Both the position numbers and the translations under genes were made by a program. A stretch of 42,975 nucleotides of DNA. Origin: Chara braunii. Its lineage: Eukaryota; Streptophyta; Charophyceae; Charales; Characeae. Where the stretch lies: NCBI GenBank assembly GCA_003427395.1, contig BFEA01000148.1:1226448-1269422 (forward strand). Direction: 5' to 3'. The notes below the pieces were generated by a model. It had not been told where the DNA came from, made no database searches, and saw only the letters and a program-made list of their open reading frames with translations. Below are positions 11,415 through 20,089 of this stretch, piece after piece. The first letter of the stretch is position 1. Each line of letters begins with the position of its first letter.

Positions 11415-11849
11415 TCAAGGACTTAGAAACTCTTCCACTTCCTTAGTTTTTTGCTCTAAAGGGATATTACTATTTTGAGATGTGAAGAGATCTTTGAAGA
11501 AGTCTCGAACCAGTTTAGTGCAGGCCGCAGTAGATGTGTGTAGAGAATCATTTCTATTTAAGGGATCAGACAAAGCTTCAATGACTGTCCTACCCACTCT
11601 TGCTTTGGCCATAGCAAAAAAACGTGCATCCATAGAACCTTCCATACTATATCGTCTTAGTTTGTCTCTAATCCTCATTCCTTGCCATCTATATTCCATA
11701 AGGGACATAAGTTGATTTTCCAGTTCCTCTATTTCTTTGGCTATTGGTTCTAAAATTTCTTTTTCTTCAGAGTCTGTTTCTATTTGTTGAAGCTCTTGAA
11801 TCCTACTGTGCAATTGTGTTTCAACCAAATGTCTCTGACAAGCTAGCAT
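11415..11849 (-). pseudogene. LINE C linker between endonuclease and RT
   Basis: A 144-residue frame with a long charged helix (ELQQIETDSEEKEILEPI), then a segment with DARFFAMAKARVG and LVRDFFKDLFTS. LINEs B and F carry the same FxxDLF segment before the RT, so this is ORF2 just upstream of the RT. A stop near 11415 separates it from the RT frame. Confidence 0.8.
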
Positions 11850-11989
11850 TTTGGAATATTCATTGCATTTACGGCCTAGAAAACACAGACCGTTTTTGAA
11901 CCATCTTATGTCATTATTGATGAGATTTTTCTTCTCTCTCCAGAATTGCTAGACATTTTGAATATAGTTTTGAAAATTTTCTATCTTGA

Positions 11990-12710
11990 AATGAGATGTA
12001 TTTAGTTTGTAATATCCCCTTGTAATTCTTGGGCTACGAGAATTAGATCAATGCGAGATTTGGTTTTTTGACCTAATTGACCTTTCCTGAAACATGTGAA
12101 AGACTTAGATGTGGGACTAAGTCTTCTATATGAATCGAAAAGGTTCATAGTATGACATAAATTGACGATGATCTGTTCATCAGCTTCAATATAGTTTGGG
12201 CATGGGGACGGGATGCGCCATCGATCCAGATGTCTATCAGGAGCCGCATTAAAGTCCCCTGCAATGATAACCAGGATAGCAGTTGGAAGACATGGAAAAA
12301 TATTCTAAAAAAAAAATTGACGGTCTCCAACCTCATTTGGCCCATATACGCAGAGGATACCGACAATCTCTAGTTCTAGCATTACCTGCACATACACCCA
12401 TCTTCCTTGATTAGGGTCTACCTCCCAATAAACTATCTCTGCTCTTGAGTTTGGGGATATCTGGATTGCCACCCCCGCACTTCCAGGCCTGGGTGCATGA
12501 GCTCGAAAGGATTGATGAGGCCACAATTCTTTGTGACGGAAATTATGAGTATCTGTATCTATTAGATGAGTTTCTTGAATGCAAATAACATCTGGCCATT
12601 CTCTGTTGCCTATACCTTTGATTTGATCATAGATGGCTTGCTTTTTATTGTGATTAGCTGAGGCCAATCCGTTAACATTGAGGGATCTGAGATCTAAGTC
12701 CGCCTTTCTT
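11990..12710 (-). pseudogene. LINE C AP-type endonuclease domain
   Basis: This is the nicking endonuclease that opens the target DNA. On the minus strand it starts with LRSLNVNGLAS near 12690. It then shows ICIQETHLID and GSAGVAIQI (12305-12667), IAGDFNAAPD just after a frameshift near 12300, and a SRIDLI-like segment near 12060. These correspond to the Asn, Glu, Asp/Asn and Asp positions of APE-type LINE endonucleases. The FDH/SDH box is not clearly seen. Frameshifts near 12300 and further on break the frame. Confidence 0.85.
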
Positions 12711-12815
12711 CTTAGTGATTTTCATCCTTTATCCTTATTATAAAGTGCATCAATCACTTTGACTCCCTCCATATTACCTCTTGTTTACTCAGGGGGTTCC
12801 AACAAAAGTTTTATT

Positions 12816-13424
12816 CTATATAATTTTCCACTTACCCTTATCCAAGAAGCCTCCCTTGTCAAGAGTACCCTGACGCAGAAGTCTAATTAGAAGGGTGGCG
12901 ACATCTTCCTCAGACCAAAACTTACTAGATTTGATCTTCAACATCTGTAATTCTTTTAATTTTTCACTTCTCATCCAACAAAGATCCACCTGTCTCGCAG
13001 CATCATATCTGAGATAGACATCTCTTTCAGCTATCCTGAAAGTTTCCGTCGCCAGCATGAGTGTATCACTGTTTCACATCGGTAGTTGTTCCTTGATAAA
13101 TTTAGAATTTTCAGAATGTATTAAGAATTCCCGTGCCTTTCCTCCTGTAAGAGTAGCTAAAGAGAGGAATGGTGATTTAGTCTCGTGGAGAGTTACTTCC
13201 CCATGTGACTTTCCTTGCGGGATTGACAAACCTATCTCCCACTCCTCTTCCTTTTGTCTGACTGGGAGGAACACAATACCTGTTTTCGAAATCCTCATGT
13301 CATCCTTCATTATGGACAAGCACTGTCGCAGTTTCAATCTCTTACTGGTTACCCCTAGTGCGCATGCAGAGGATCGTGTTCCTTCTTTGTTCTGTTCATA
13401 GTTGTCTCCATCTCCTTGTGGCAA
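12816..13424 (-). pseudogene. LINE C conserved pre-endonuclease domain
   Basis: Two frames (13074-13424 and 12816-13058), separated by a stop, encode a domain I cannot name. Its first half has TGIVFLPVRQ. Its second half is helical, with WMRSEKLKELQMLKIKSS. LINE E has a counterpart at about 40980-41500 with GAVIIPIRR and WLASEQLTEIAIARIKT in the same order just before the endonuclease. It appears to be a family-specific domain, either the C-terminus of ORF1 or the N-terminus of ORF2. Confidence 0.7.
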
Positions 13425-13457
13425 GTCCTCTGTTAGGTCAATTTGAGCTTCTTTTAC

Positions 13458-14186
13458 TTATTTTACTTTTTCCTCAAGCTGTGGAGAAATTTGTTTTATT
13501 ATCATTTGTCGAGAAGAGGTCGGGTCCTGCAGTCTATTTGTGAGCAACAGATATTTGCGTCCCCCTGTTACCTCTGAGACTACCTCCCTGAGTTTTTGGG
13601 TACTTATGTTTCTTTCTATTCTGCTGGGAGGTAAGTCTTCCTCCAAAATCAGATTTGTGATGAGGCTTCGTTGTAGACCTTTTGACTTTTGTGTGCCCTG
13701 AGTTGTGCTCACCACAGTCTCGACTAATCCTGTTGAAGTGCTGTTGGTGAAAGAGCACTCAGCACACACAGACTTTTGGAGAACAGCTTCTTCAGCAACT
13801 ACAGAAGTAAGCTGGCTTTCCAGCGTATCTGTCGGTGCAGGCTCAATAACTTCATGACCAGCCAGCCGGGCCACATCTGTGTGACTACTGGTGCAGGAAG
13901 TCTTTTGTCGTATTTTTGCATTCTGATATTTTTTTCCTTTCTGTTTCTTAGTGATTTTTGGTTTTGCCTTTTTTGGCGTGAGGGCATAGTAATTCCATTT
14001 CTTTTTGTGAAGAGGCTTCTTGTATTCTGCCTTTTTCCTTGCAAGTTCTTTGAGTCTTTTGAAACTTTTATTACTGCTGAGAGAAATGACCTTCAACCCC
14101 GTAGCGTTATCAAAGGTGTTTGTGGATTCGTGCTGAGAGTCCCAAAGATGAGTTTCTTCTTTTATCTGTGTACCAGGTTCCTCCAA
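13458..14186 (-). pseudogene. LINE C lysine-rich linker ORF
   Basis: A 242-residue frame rich in lysine in its first half (KKPLHKKKWNYY, KKAKPKITKKQKGKK) and in Ser/Thr in its second half. It has no recognised fold. It lies between the zinc-knuckle protein and the pre-endonuclease domain, where LINE E instead has Gln/Pro-rich sequence. The basic stretch may bind nucleic acid. No function can be assigned from sequence alone. Confidence 0.6.
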
Positions 14187-14225
14187 GGTGTGTTGAGAGC
14201 ACTTTGTACCAGCTTCCTCTGAACC

Positions 14226-14392
14226 CTGGTCATAGATCAGCCGTGGCTCTTGCTGAGAACATATCCCCTGTGTACCCTGGTCACAGATCAGCCGTGACTC
14301 CTACTGGGAACATATCCCCTGTGTCCGTGTACCCTGGGCACAGATCAGTCGTGGCTCTTGCTGGGAACATATCCCCTGTGTCCGTCCCTCCA
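14226..14392. repeat. Three-unit tandem repeat inside LINE C
   Basis: Three units of about 54-60 bp, each with CACAGATCAG (or CATAGATCAG), a CGTGGCTCTTGCTG-like block and GAACATATCCCCTGTGT. They interrupt the coding region between the lysine-rich linker and the zinc-knuckle frame on the minus strand. Confidence 0.85.
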
Positions 14393-14450
14393 GAAACATA
14401 GGGTTAAATCGAGATGAGACAACATGCAATAGGCGGTTGCTGATGACACT

Positions 14451-15818
14451 TCAATCAACTCCTACTGGTGGGCCGTACTGTAGTGTCATTTTCAGACTAT
14501 CACTGCTAGCTAGCATAGGCCTTAGTTGCTGGTAAATCTGCTGCCACAGTTGCTCCTCCAAAATATGAAATTTTGCTTTCATATTCAAAAGAAGCCAGTC
14601 AACGACTTTTACTAGTTTTGCAGTCAGGTCCAAAGACAACTCCATATTGCCTTCTTCTGAAATGATTGTTTTGAGTGGGGAAGCAGAAACAGGTGTTGGT
14701 TCCACCTCCATGGAATCCAAACCAAACATGTCGCTGAACACATCCACATCCATTTGATCCTGAACTTCCTCCTCCTCTTCCACACCCTCATTTTCGAGAA
14801 CAGCATCGTGATTTTTTCCTTCTACTGTTGTTTCTGCATTATGTTGTTCCATTCCTCCTGGTTGTGATTGTGATTGTGCTGGTTCAGTTTGTTTTTCTTT
14901 TCCTACTTTTTTGACTACTCGCCATTCAGCAGTGGGTGTTTGCCCATTCTTTGGCAGGTAAGCCGACGGTGAGGGGCCAATGGACCGATTCTTCCCATTC
15001 CCAAAATTAGTTCCTTCTTCGAGAGGTAAGTGATTCTGCAACCTGTTGCCAGTGGAACAGTTCTTCCCCTTTTCCAATTCAGTCTCCTCTTCATGAGGAG
15101 CGTGACCCTGCAGCCCTCTGCCCGTCTCTTTCTGCTTTTCTTTCTTCTTACCATTCATAGTGGTGTCCCCGTTTCCCACAACTTCTCCGTTTTCAGTAGT
15201 CCCAACAGATCCAGGTGTGCGAGTTCCTACCGGCTTAGTCCCACCTCGAGCGTGGGTCTTAGCAAATTGTGACTGCTGTTTGGGATGATGCTGAGGCTGT
15301 TGAGGGGGTATCCAATCCACGGGGGGGCGCGGACTCTTCCGAAGATCGCCCCTGTTGTCCCAAAACCAGCCAATTGGTTGGCCAGCCTGGTTGTGCTCAT
15401 CGCTGTAGACCCATCCCTCGTATCCTGGCACTGTGGGTAACCATCTGTGTGGCCTCTGCGGGTCACGTCTGAGTTTGTGCTCTGGTGAGGTGGCATGCTG
15501 CGAATGTTGTGGACAGGCATACTCTGTACTGAGATGACCATATGCTCTACACTTGAAACACCACGGTCGGAACTTGTGTGCCGTGTATATGTGAAAAATC
15601 TCTGCTCCCATTTTGAAGGGAACAATGTCATCAATGGAGAACAAATGATCCTTTGGTAGGTCCAACGCAATCATCAGATAATCATCTCTCTTTGCCACAT
15701 ATGTCGGCAAAGGGTCGATGAAATCAACAATTTTGAACTGTTGTCCAAAATCATGAATAAACGCTCCTTGGACTTCTACCGGAATGTGACGCAACTCGAC
15801 CCAGTAAAAGTCACGCAT
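14451..15818 (-). CDS. LINE C ORF1 zinc-knuckle protein (partial)
   Basis: A 455-residue open frame. Residues 1-85 form a folded region (FYWVELRHIP, VAKRDDYLMIALD) that leads into a zinc knuckle, CFKCRAYGHLSTEYAC, spaced CX2CX4HX6C instead of the usual CX2CX4HX4C. The rest is low-complexity, rich in Gln, Glu, Gly and Lys, and ends in a helical segment. LINE E has the same region at 37724-38359. This type of ORF1 product is expected to coat LINE RNA. The frame continues the one at 15882-16332: a single in-frame TAA at 15882-15884 separates them. Confidence 0.85.
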   Translation of the reverse strand: MRDFYWVELRHIPVEVQGAFIHDFGQQFKIVDFIDPLPTYVAKRDDYLMIALDLPKDHLFSIDDIVPFKMGAEIFHIYTAHKFRPWCFKCRAYGHLSTEYACPQHSQHATSPEHKLRRDPQRPHRWLPTVPGYEGWVYSDEHNQAGQPIGWFWDNRGDLRKSPRPPVDWIPPQQPQHHPKQQSQFAKTHARGGTKPVGTRTPGSVGTTENGEVVGNGDTTMNGKKKEKQKETGRGLQGHAPHEEETELEKGKNCSTGNRLQNHLPLEEGTNFGNGKNRSIGPSPSAYLPKNGQTPTAEWRVVKKVGKEKQTEPAQSQSQPGGMEQHNAETTVEGKNHDAVLENEGVEEEEEVQDQMDVDVFSDMFGLDSMEVEPTPVSASPLKTIISEEGNMELSLDLTAKLVKVVDWLLLNMKAKFHILEEQLWQQIYQQLRPMLASSDSLKMTLQYGPPVGVD

Positions 15819-15881
15819 TAACTGTTCCCTCCTTTCCTCTGGGCCAATCTTTTTAGGTAGCCACGGATAAATCCTAACCTC

Positions 15882-16332
15882 TTAACCGTCCCAAAAAAGT
15901 TTCTTCCATCTGTCAATTTGAAATTTATCTTGCTCAAACAGACAGAGGACAGTGAATACTGTTGATGAAACTGGTTGGATTAAAAAAAATTCAGAAACTG
16001 CTTCTGGCCCATCCTTAATTGATTCCAATCTCTTGCACGACCATTTAATCTTGTTGTTCATTGACCTTTCTGCACCCTCTCCATAAAATACCCAATTACT
16101 CGCATGTTTCTTGTAAATTTCATCCCTGTTGGCCAACTTGTCAGTAGGATATGATTGCATTAATGTTTTCCTTCCCCCTTGGTCAATGACTCTCTGTTCC
16201 GATGGTTGGAGGAAAATAGTAAGGAAATAGGCGCGTGCAGATGATAAATTCCGCAGCGGAACCTTCATTTCTTCTACTGGTGCATTCACTGACCCAATTG
16301 GCGGCCGAGTGATACTTGGTGTCTTATTCTAT
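15882..16332 (-). pseudogene. LINE C ORF1 N-terminal domain
   Basis: The frame encodes an N-terminal domain of ORF1 with the segment VPLRNLSSARAYFLTIF and a later RLESIKDGPEAVSEFFLI segment. LINE E has the counterparts IRPLKSHFIQGLHV and LESIKASLHLVEDHFLI at 37300-37570. The listed start Met is at 16289, but the reading frame and similarity extend upstream to an in-frame TAG near 16330, so the true start is lost. A single TAA at 15882-15884 separates it from the zinc-knuckle part in the same frame. Confidence 0.75.
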
Positions 16333-16625
16333 AATGAATTCCTCACTCTTTGAGCCCACGCTGGTTGTGCATTCCTGGATTCAGTTGTGATCTGAGTCTA
16401 TGAGACCCGAAAAAGGGGGGTCGTAGACCAGAGGGCTTAATAGATACTGCTAAAAGGGCACACTGGCTGCAGGGAATTGCAGAGGATTGCGTAGGAACGG
16501 GGAACTGGCTGTGGGGAATTGCAGATGAGTTTCGTAAGAACAAATGGATATGGCGGTCTGCCCCTGCAACAGTGCAGCAGGCCCCGTGCACATCTACTTT
16601 TCCTAAGTTGTATAAAATGTAAGAA
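16333..16625. other. Spacer with a short direct duplication
   Basis: No gene is visible. A segment of about 36 bp (GGGAATTGCAGA core) is directly duplicated at about 16463-16498 and 16505-16540. It may be remnant 5' UTR of LINE C. Confidence 0.45.
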
Positions 16626-16752
16626 GGGACGCTGGACCCATTTTCCAGCAGGTGCTGCTCCCCACTAATAGATGGAGCCATCCAAAGCTGGGTCTACTAA
16701 TGGGGGATGCTCCTATCACCTCCATTAGCATGATCCGCAACAGAACGATGTT

Positions 16753-16795
<43 letters not shown>
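16626..16795 (+). mobile_element. SINE-like insert with long poly(A)
   Basis: A body of about 128 bp begins GGGACGCTGGACCC at 16626. It has intact stem arms GCTGGA and TCCAGC around a changed loop, then a block close to CTCCCCACTAATAGATGGAG, and a CATTAGCA segment. It ends in poly(A) at 16754-16795. It is the plus-strand counterpart of the insert at 7983-8117. No convincing TSD was found. Its small size and lack of coding sequence fit a SINE that shares the LINE tail. Confidence 0.78.
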
Positions 16796-16797
<2 letters not shown>

Positions 16798-16919
16798 ATA
16801 TAGCTTTAAAAAAAAGAAAGGAAAAAGAAACCATGGTGATGTAACTTTCCATGTTCTACGGCGCGATTCACTCTCCATTTTCACATTTAGAGAGTAACTG
16901 TTGTGGAGTGAGCCCCTCA

Positions 16920-17420
16920 GGGCATACTCACACGGGCACCAAAAGTCTCAAAAATTTGAGACATTTGGTTTGGGTTTTTTGAGGCATTTGGTCCCCTTGT
17001 GGTCACATGGGCGGACCTCGTTCAGAAAGGACGAAGTAGCGACCCTGACATTTTGCATTTGTGCGCCCGGTCACACGGGGGAGGACCAAACGAAAAGATG
17101 GATTGTTTGAAGAAAAAAAAATTAATGCTTGGGCCTTATCTCCAAATTAAATGTACCTGGTCGCACTCTCAGTTGTTTGGCGGGCTGTCTTCTTTGTCTA
17201 CTATTCTCTTCAATTCCAGAAAACAGAAAAAAAAAAACGAAAGGTAATTTGAGACCACCTCCAGAGGTGGTCTTGAAAAGGGTCCTCCCGCGGCCCTTTC
17301 AGGCCGCTGACAAAAGCGTCACGGTTTGAGGCATTTGGGTAGCGAGCCTCTCCAGTGTGACCCGAAAAATGACTCAAATTTTGGGATTTTGGGTTTTTTG
17401 GTCCTCGTGTGAGTATGCCC
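16920..17420. mobile_element. Non-autonomous DNA transposon (MITE-like) with TIRs
   Basis: The ends are GGGCATACTCACACG (from 16920) and its exact reverse complement CGTGTGAGTATGCCC (to 17420). Similarity extends further inward with ACCAAAA and an AAATTTGAG block. The trinucleotide TCA flanks both ends, consistent with a 3-bp TSD. At about 500 bp with no transposase frame it is non-autonomous. A 3-bp TSD would fit PIF/Harbinger or CACTA-type elements, but the terminal bases match neither canonical end that I know. Confidence 0.82.
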
Positions 17421-17512
17421 TCACTCTCCATCTCAATGTGTGAGGTGGGTCTCGAACAGGTACCCTGTGTTAGTATAGTTTTTTGTTGTCTGAATGAGGA
17501 TGGTGCGCGGCG

Positions 17513-17735
17513 AAAGTTTCTATGATGATATACTTGCCTGGCCGGTCACATCCGTGATCAAGAAGGCGGACAGCCTACGTTGCAGGGTTCCCATTGCACT
17601 CTGGGATTCGCCTCGCCTCAGTCACACCCACGGCCGTGTTACTACAGCAGAATTTCTGGTAGCAGGGGCACGCGTAAGTGCGCCCCCCCCCCCCTAAAAA
17701 AAAAAAAAAGAAAAAAAAAAAGTTTCTATGATGAT
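17513..17735 (+). repeat. 17-bp target-site duplication around the U1 copy
   Basis: AAAGTTTCTATGATGAT occurs at 17513-17529 and again at 17719-17735, immediately on either side of the U1 copy and its A-rich tail. The leading A residues of the right copy overlap the tail, so the exact boundary is ambiguous by a few bases. Confidence 0.93.
17530..17718 (+). pseudogene. U1 spliceosomal RNA retropseudogene
   Basis: The insert starts ATACTTGCCTGG, matching the U1 5' end except that the usual ACTTACCTG has A to G. It continues with GTGATCA, a CCATTGCACTCTGG segment typical of U1 stem-loop II, an Sm-like site AATTTCTGG, and a final GC-rich stem with GCACGCGTAAGTGCGC. The U1 part is about 166 nt (17530-17695), full length for U1. 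An A-rich tail (17696-17718) and 17-bp TSDs show it was retroposed. A run of Cs replaces the end of the 3' stem. Expression is unlikely, since no upstream promoter came with it. Confidence 0.88.
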
Positions 17736-17790
17736 TTGAACCGGTGGTGTCTTTCGGTAACTATAGCGGTGTGGGTGCTAGCTGTCTTAT

Positions 17791-17945
17791 GGCATACTCA
17801 CACGGGGACCAAAAGACCCTAAGGGGCTCGTTCCACACTCCTCAGGGCATCCTCGGGGCCTGAGGACGATTCCTTGGAGTCGCCCGAGGAAATTCCCGCC
17901 TTCGTTCCACTCATCCTCGGAAATGTTCCCCGAGGACGATTCCTN
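17791..17945. mobile_element. Solo transposon end and adjacent direct repeat
   Basis: GGCATACTCACACGGGGACC followed by AAAA (17791-17814) repeats the left end of the element at 16920, but no matching right end follows. Next comes a direct repeat in which CGTTCCAC, a CCTCGG/CCCGAGG core and GAGGACGATTCCT appear twice (17828-17880 and 17901-17944). An N at 17945 leaves the right boundary unsure. Confidence 0.6.
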
Positions 17946-19020
17946 ACACCACTAGCACCTGGGGAGAGGCTCCATCTATTGGTGGGGAGCATCACCTGCT
18001 GGGAAACGGGCCCAGCGTCCCATATACAGATTGAATTTGAGTCCTGCCAGCATTGATTGCCCCGACCTCCAGGGGATTGACTGAGCAGGGAGCAGGGAAG
18101 GGGGAAACCTCTTCACCTTGGACCGGCGCCAGATACCTAATGCTACACACTAGTTCCTCCCTCCCCCCTCGAGCCCCATTCTTTTTTGTTGCTGGAAACC
18201 GGGTCCAGCGTCCCTTTGAATACATCTTTTCTTACAGAGGGGTCGGCTGAGAAAGCAGGATTTCAAACCCAGGAGAAAAAAGGGCTGATTCTACTGTTGC
18301 CACCGTGGCTAAAAGCTGATTCTTCCCTCCCCATCGTGGCTCAAAGCTGAATCTTCCCTCCCTCCACTGCCCCCGCACCCTTGCACCCAGCCCTCGTTGT
18401 GCCATTGCTGTTCTGTCGTCTCGCTCCGCTGACCCGCTTACTCTGCTCCGTACCATTGCATGTCCACCATTGCCAGCTGATGAGGCGGAAAGGGGTCGGG
18501 GAAGTCTGAGGGTGGTCGCAGCGGGACTCGCTGGTCCACTTTGGTCCATTCTTTGAAGCGTATGTTGTAGTCCCTTCTGAACTGTTCCCGTTCCTGCCCC
18601 TGCGACTGCCCCTGCGTTTGTCCTCCCTCCCATTGAATGTGTGCGATCTAGCCCCCCTGTTCGCTTCCCAGCCAGTCCCTTGAGAATTGGTTGATTGCTT
18701 GTGTGATGTCTTTTTTGTGTGGAGCCTGTCCAGTTGGCTTTTGATCTTTTGCCACCACATAAGGAGTTCTTGATTGATAAATTGTCTGATAATGTCCGTC
18801 ACTTCCTCCCCTTCTATTCGAACCCCTTCCATGGAAAATATGCAGCGTTTTCTCCATAGTGCCCAGATAATGGCTCTCCTGCCTATTTTAAACATGTTGT
18901 TCTCGAAGTCACTGTCTGAGGGGGAGGTCCATGCTTCGCAAAGCAGCACCCTCCAGTCCCATGGCCAGGTGGAATCAGTTTCAAGCAGGCTCCATATCCT
19001 GTCCCACGACCCTCTTGTTC
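17946..19020 (-). mobile_element. LINE D, strongly 5'-truncated
   Basis: Only the last part of ORF2 and the 3' UTR remain. The 3' UTR holds the stem-loop motif at 18190-18214 and 17997-18021. The second copy has arms GCTGGG and CCCAGC in place of GCTGGA and TCCAGC, a paired change. The block CTCCATCTATTGGTGGGGAG follows at 17970-17989. The copy lacks a poly(A) tail and stops near the N at 17945. The 5' truncation is near 19020, where similarity to the other LINE C-termini ends. Confidence 0.82.
18400..19020 (-). pseudogene. LINE D ORF2 C-terminal domain
   Basis: The frame within 18341-19219 shows WDRIWSLL, TWPWDWRVLL, NNMFKIGRRAIIWALW and GVRIEGEEVTDII, matching the last domain of LINEs A and F. 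A frameshift near 18710 moves the sequence to the frame 18648-18857 (DITQAINQFSRDWLG), and a further shift leads to the DFxDPFPPH-like end near 18480. The 5' part of the 18341-19219 frame (19020-19219) is unrelated flanking sequence. Confidence 0.82.
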
Positions 19021-19313
19021 CCCCAAAGGGCGTTTTTTTAGAGAAACTATACGAGCCTCCTTCCGTTTGCCATTTTTTTCTGCTGTGGAAGTGTCCGTAT
19101 GCCACTCCAATTATTGTGAAAAAGAAAAACCAGAACAATTCATATTCGTGCCATTTATAATTTATAAATGCATTTCTCATTTGAAATTGAATTAGAATGA
19201 TTTTTTTTAGTTGTCGCACCGTTGAGCTGCCTCAACTAAATGGTGCAAGTGGGACAAGGTCCCAGGGAGGGTTAGCAGGGTATGCTAACCCCGCCCTGGC
19301 AGAACCTGTTGTT
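19021..19313. other. Spacer with strong hairpin at 19262-19299
   Basis: AT-rich spacer between LINE D and the LINE F tail. At 19270-19290 the arms GGTTAGCA and TGCTAACC enclose GGGTA. The pairing extends outward through CCAGGG and CCCTGG (to 19262 and 19299). No gene is seen. Confidence 0.6.
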
Positions 19314-19366
19314 CTTTTCTTTTCTTTTTTCCCTTCTTTTTTTATTTTTTTATTTTTATTTTTTCT

Positions 19367-20085
19367 TAACAAGCAACCTGGGTGGTGCTAGGGGTGCTGA
19401 TACGAGCAGGCACCGCGAGCACTCCCAGGGAGGCTCCATCTATTAGTGGGGAGCAGCACCTGCTGGAAACCGGGTCCAGTGTCCCTTACATTTTAGCAGG
19501 AATCATGAGTAGAATTGGAAGAAGGTCAAGGTAGCACGTGTGCTGGAAACTGGGTCCAGCGTCCCATTGCTAATTATCTTGTATCTCCAAGACTAGGGTC
19601 CCAGGCTGAGGACCAGCAGGGCCAACGGGGGGCACCAGTGGATTCCTTGTCTGTTCCCCCGCCTACCCTCCAGGCTACGGTACCATACTACCTACTGTGC
19701 ATTTGTAAAAAAAGGAGCAGATCACCAATACATAGGGTCCTAAATGCCAGCATTGACTGCCCCAGAAACTGGGGGGTTAACTGTGCAGCTATTCTTCCTG
19801 ACTGAGCACGTCATGAACATTGTATGAGGTTAAAAGACTCAAAACACATGCTGAAAACCAGGTCCATCGTCCTTCGTTTTTTTTTGGATAGCTGCAGTTA
19901 ATTGCACAACTCTCAAAAACCATACCTAGCCATCCATGAAAAAAGAAGCCAGTGGTGGAAACCGGGTCCAGCGTCCCATTGCAGATTCAAGCAGCCGATC
20001 TTTTCTGTATTAAGCAAACTCCCAACCTTCCTCCCCAGGGAGTGTACCTAACATGCGTTGAGGACTCAGGGTAGGATCTCCGCCA
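19367..20085 (-). promoter_or_regulatory. LINE F 3' UTR with four copies of the stem-loop motif
   Basis: Copies lie at 19461-19485, 19541-19565, about 19849-19872 (degenerate) and about 19954-19977. Most keep the arms GCTGGA and TCCAGC; the copy at 19461 has TCCAGT and the 19954 copy has GGTGGA. The copy nearest the tail is joined to CTCCATCTATTAGTGGGGAG (19434-19453) and then to CCCTAGCACC on the sense strand before the A tail. This is the fullest example of the family's 3' end. Confidence 0.72.
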
Positions 20086-20089
20086 AAGA

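Larger units (their letters stand above)
8185..16332 (-). mobile_element. LINE C, near-complete L1-like retrotransposon
   Basis: About 8.1 kb on the minus strand. From 5' to 3' it has ORF1 N-terminal domain, zinc-knuckle domain, basic linker, a conserved pre-endonuclease domain, AP-type endonuclease, RT, post-RT and C-terminal regions, and poly(A) (T tract 8185-8199). It is noticeably AT-rich compared with LINEs B and E. Its 3' UTR is short and ends GCTAGACCTGG before the poly(A), a relic of the stem-loop motif. Several Ns lie at 8308-8515. The extreme 5' end is not defined: an in-frame TAG lies just upstream of about 16330. Confidence 0.9.

Noticed and set aside
18475-18500. CTGATGAGGCGGAAA, resembling a hammerhead ribozyme core
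   Set aside because: It leaves no room for a stem II of normal size, and it lies antisense in LINE D coding sequence.
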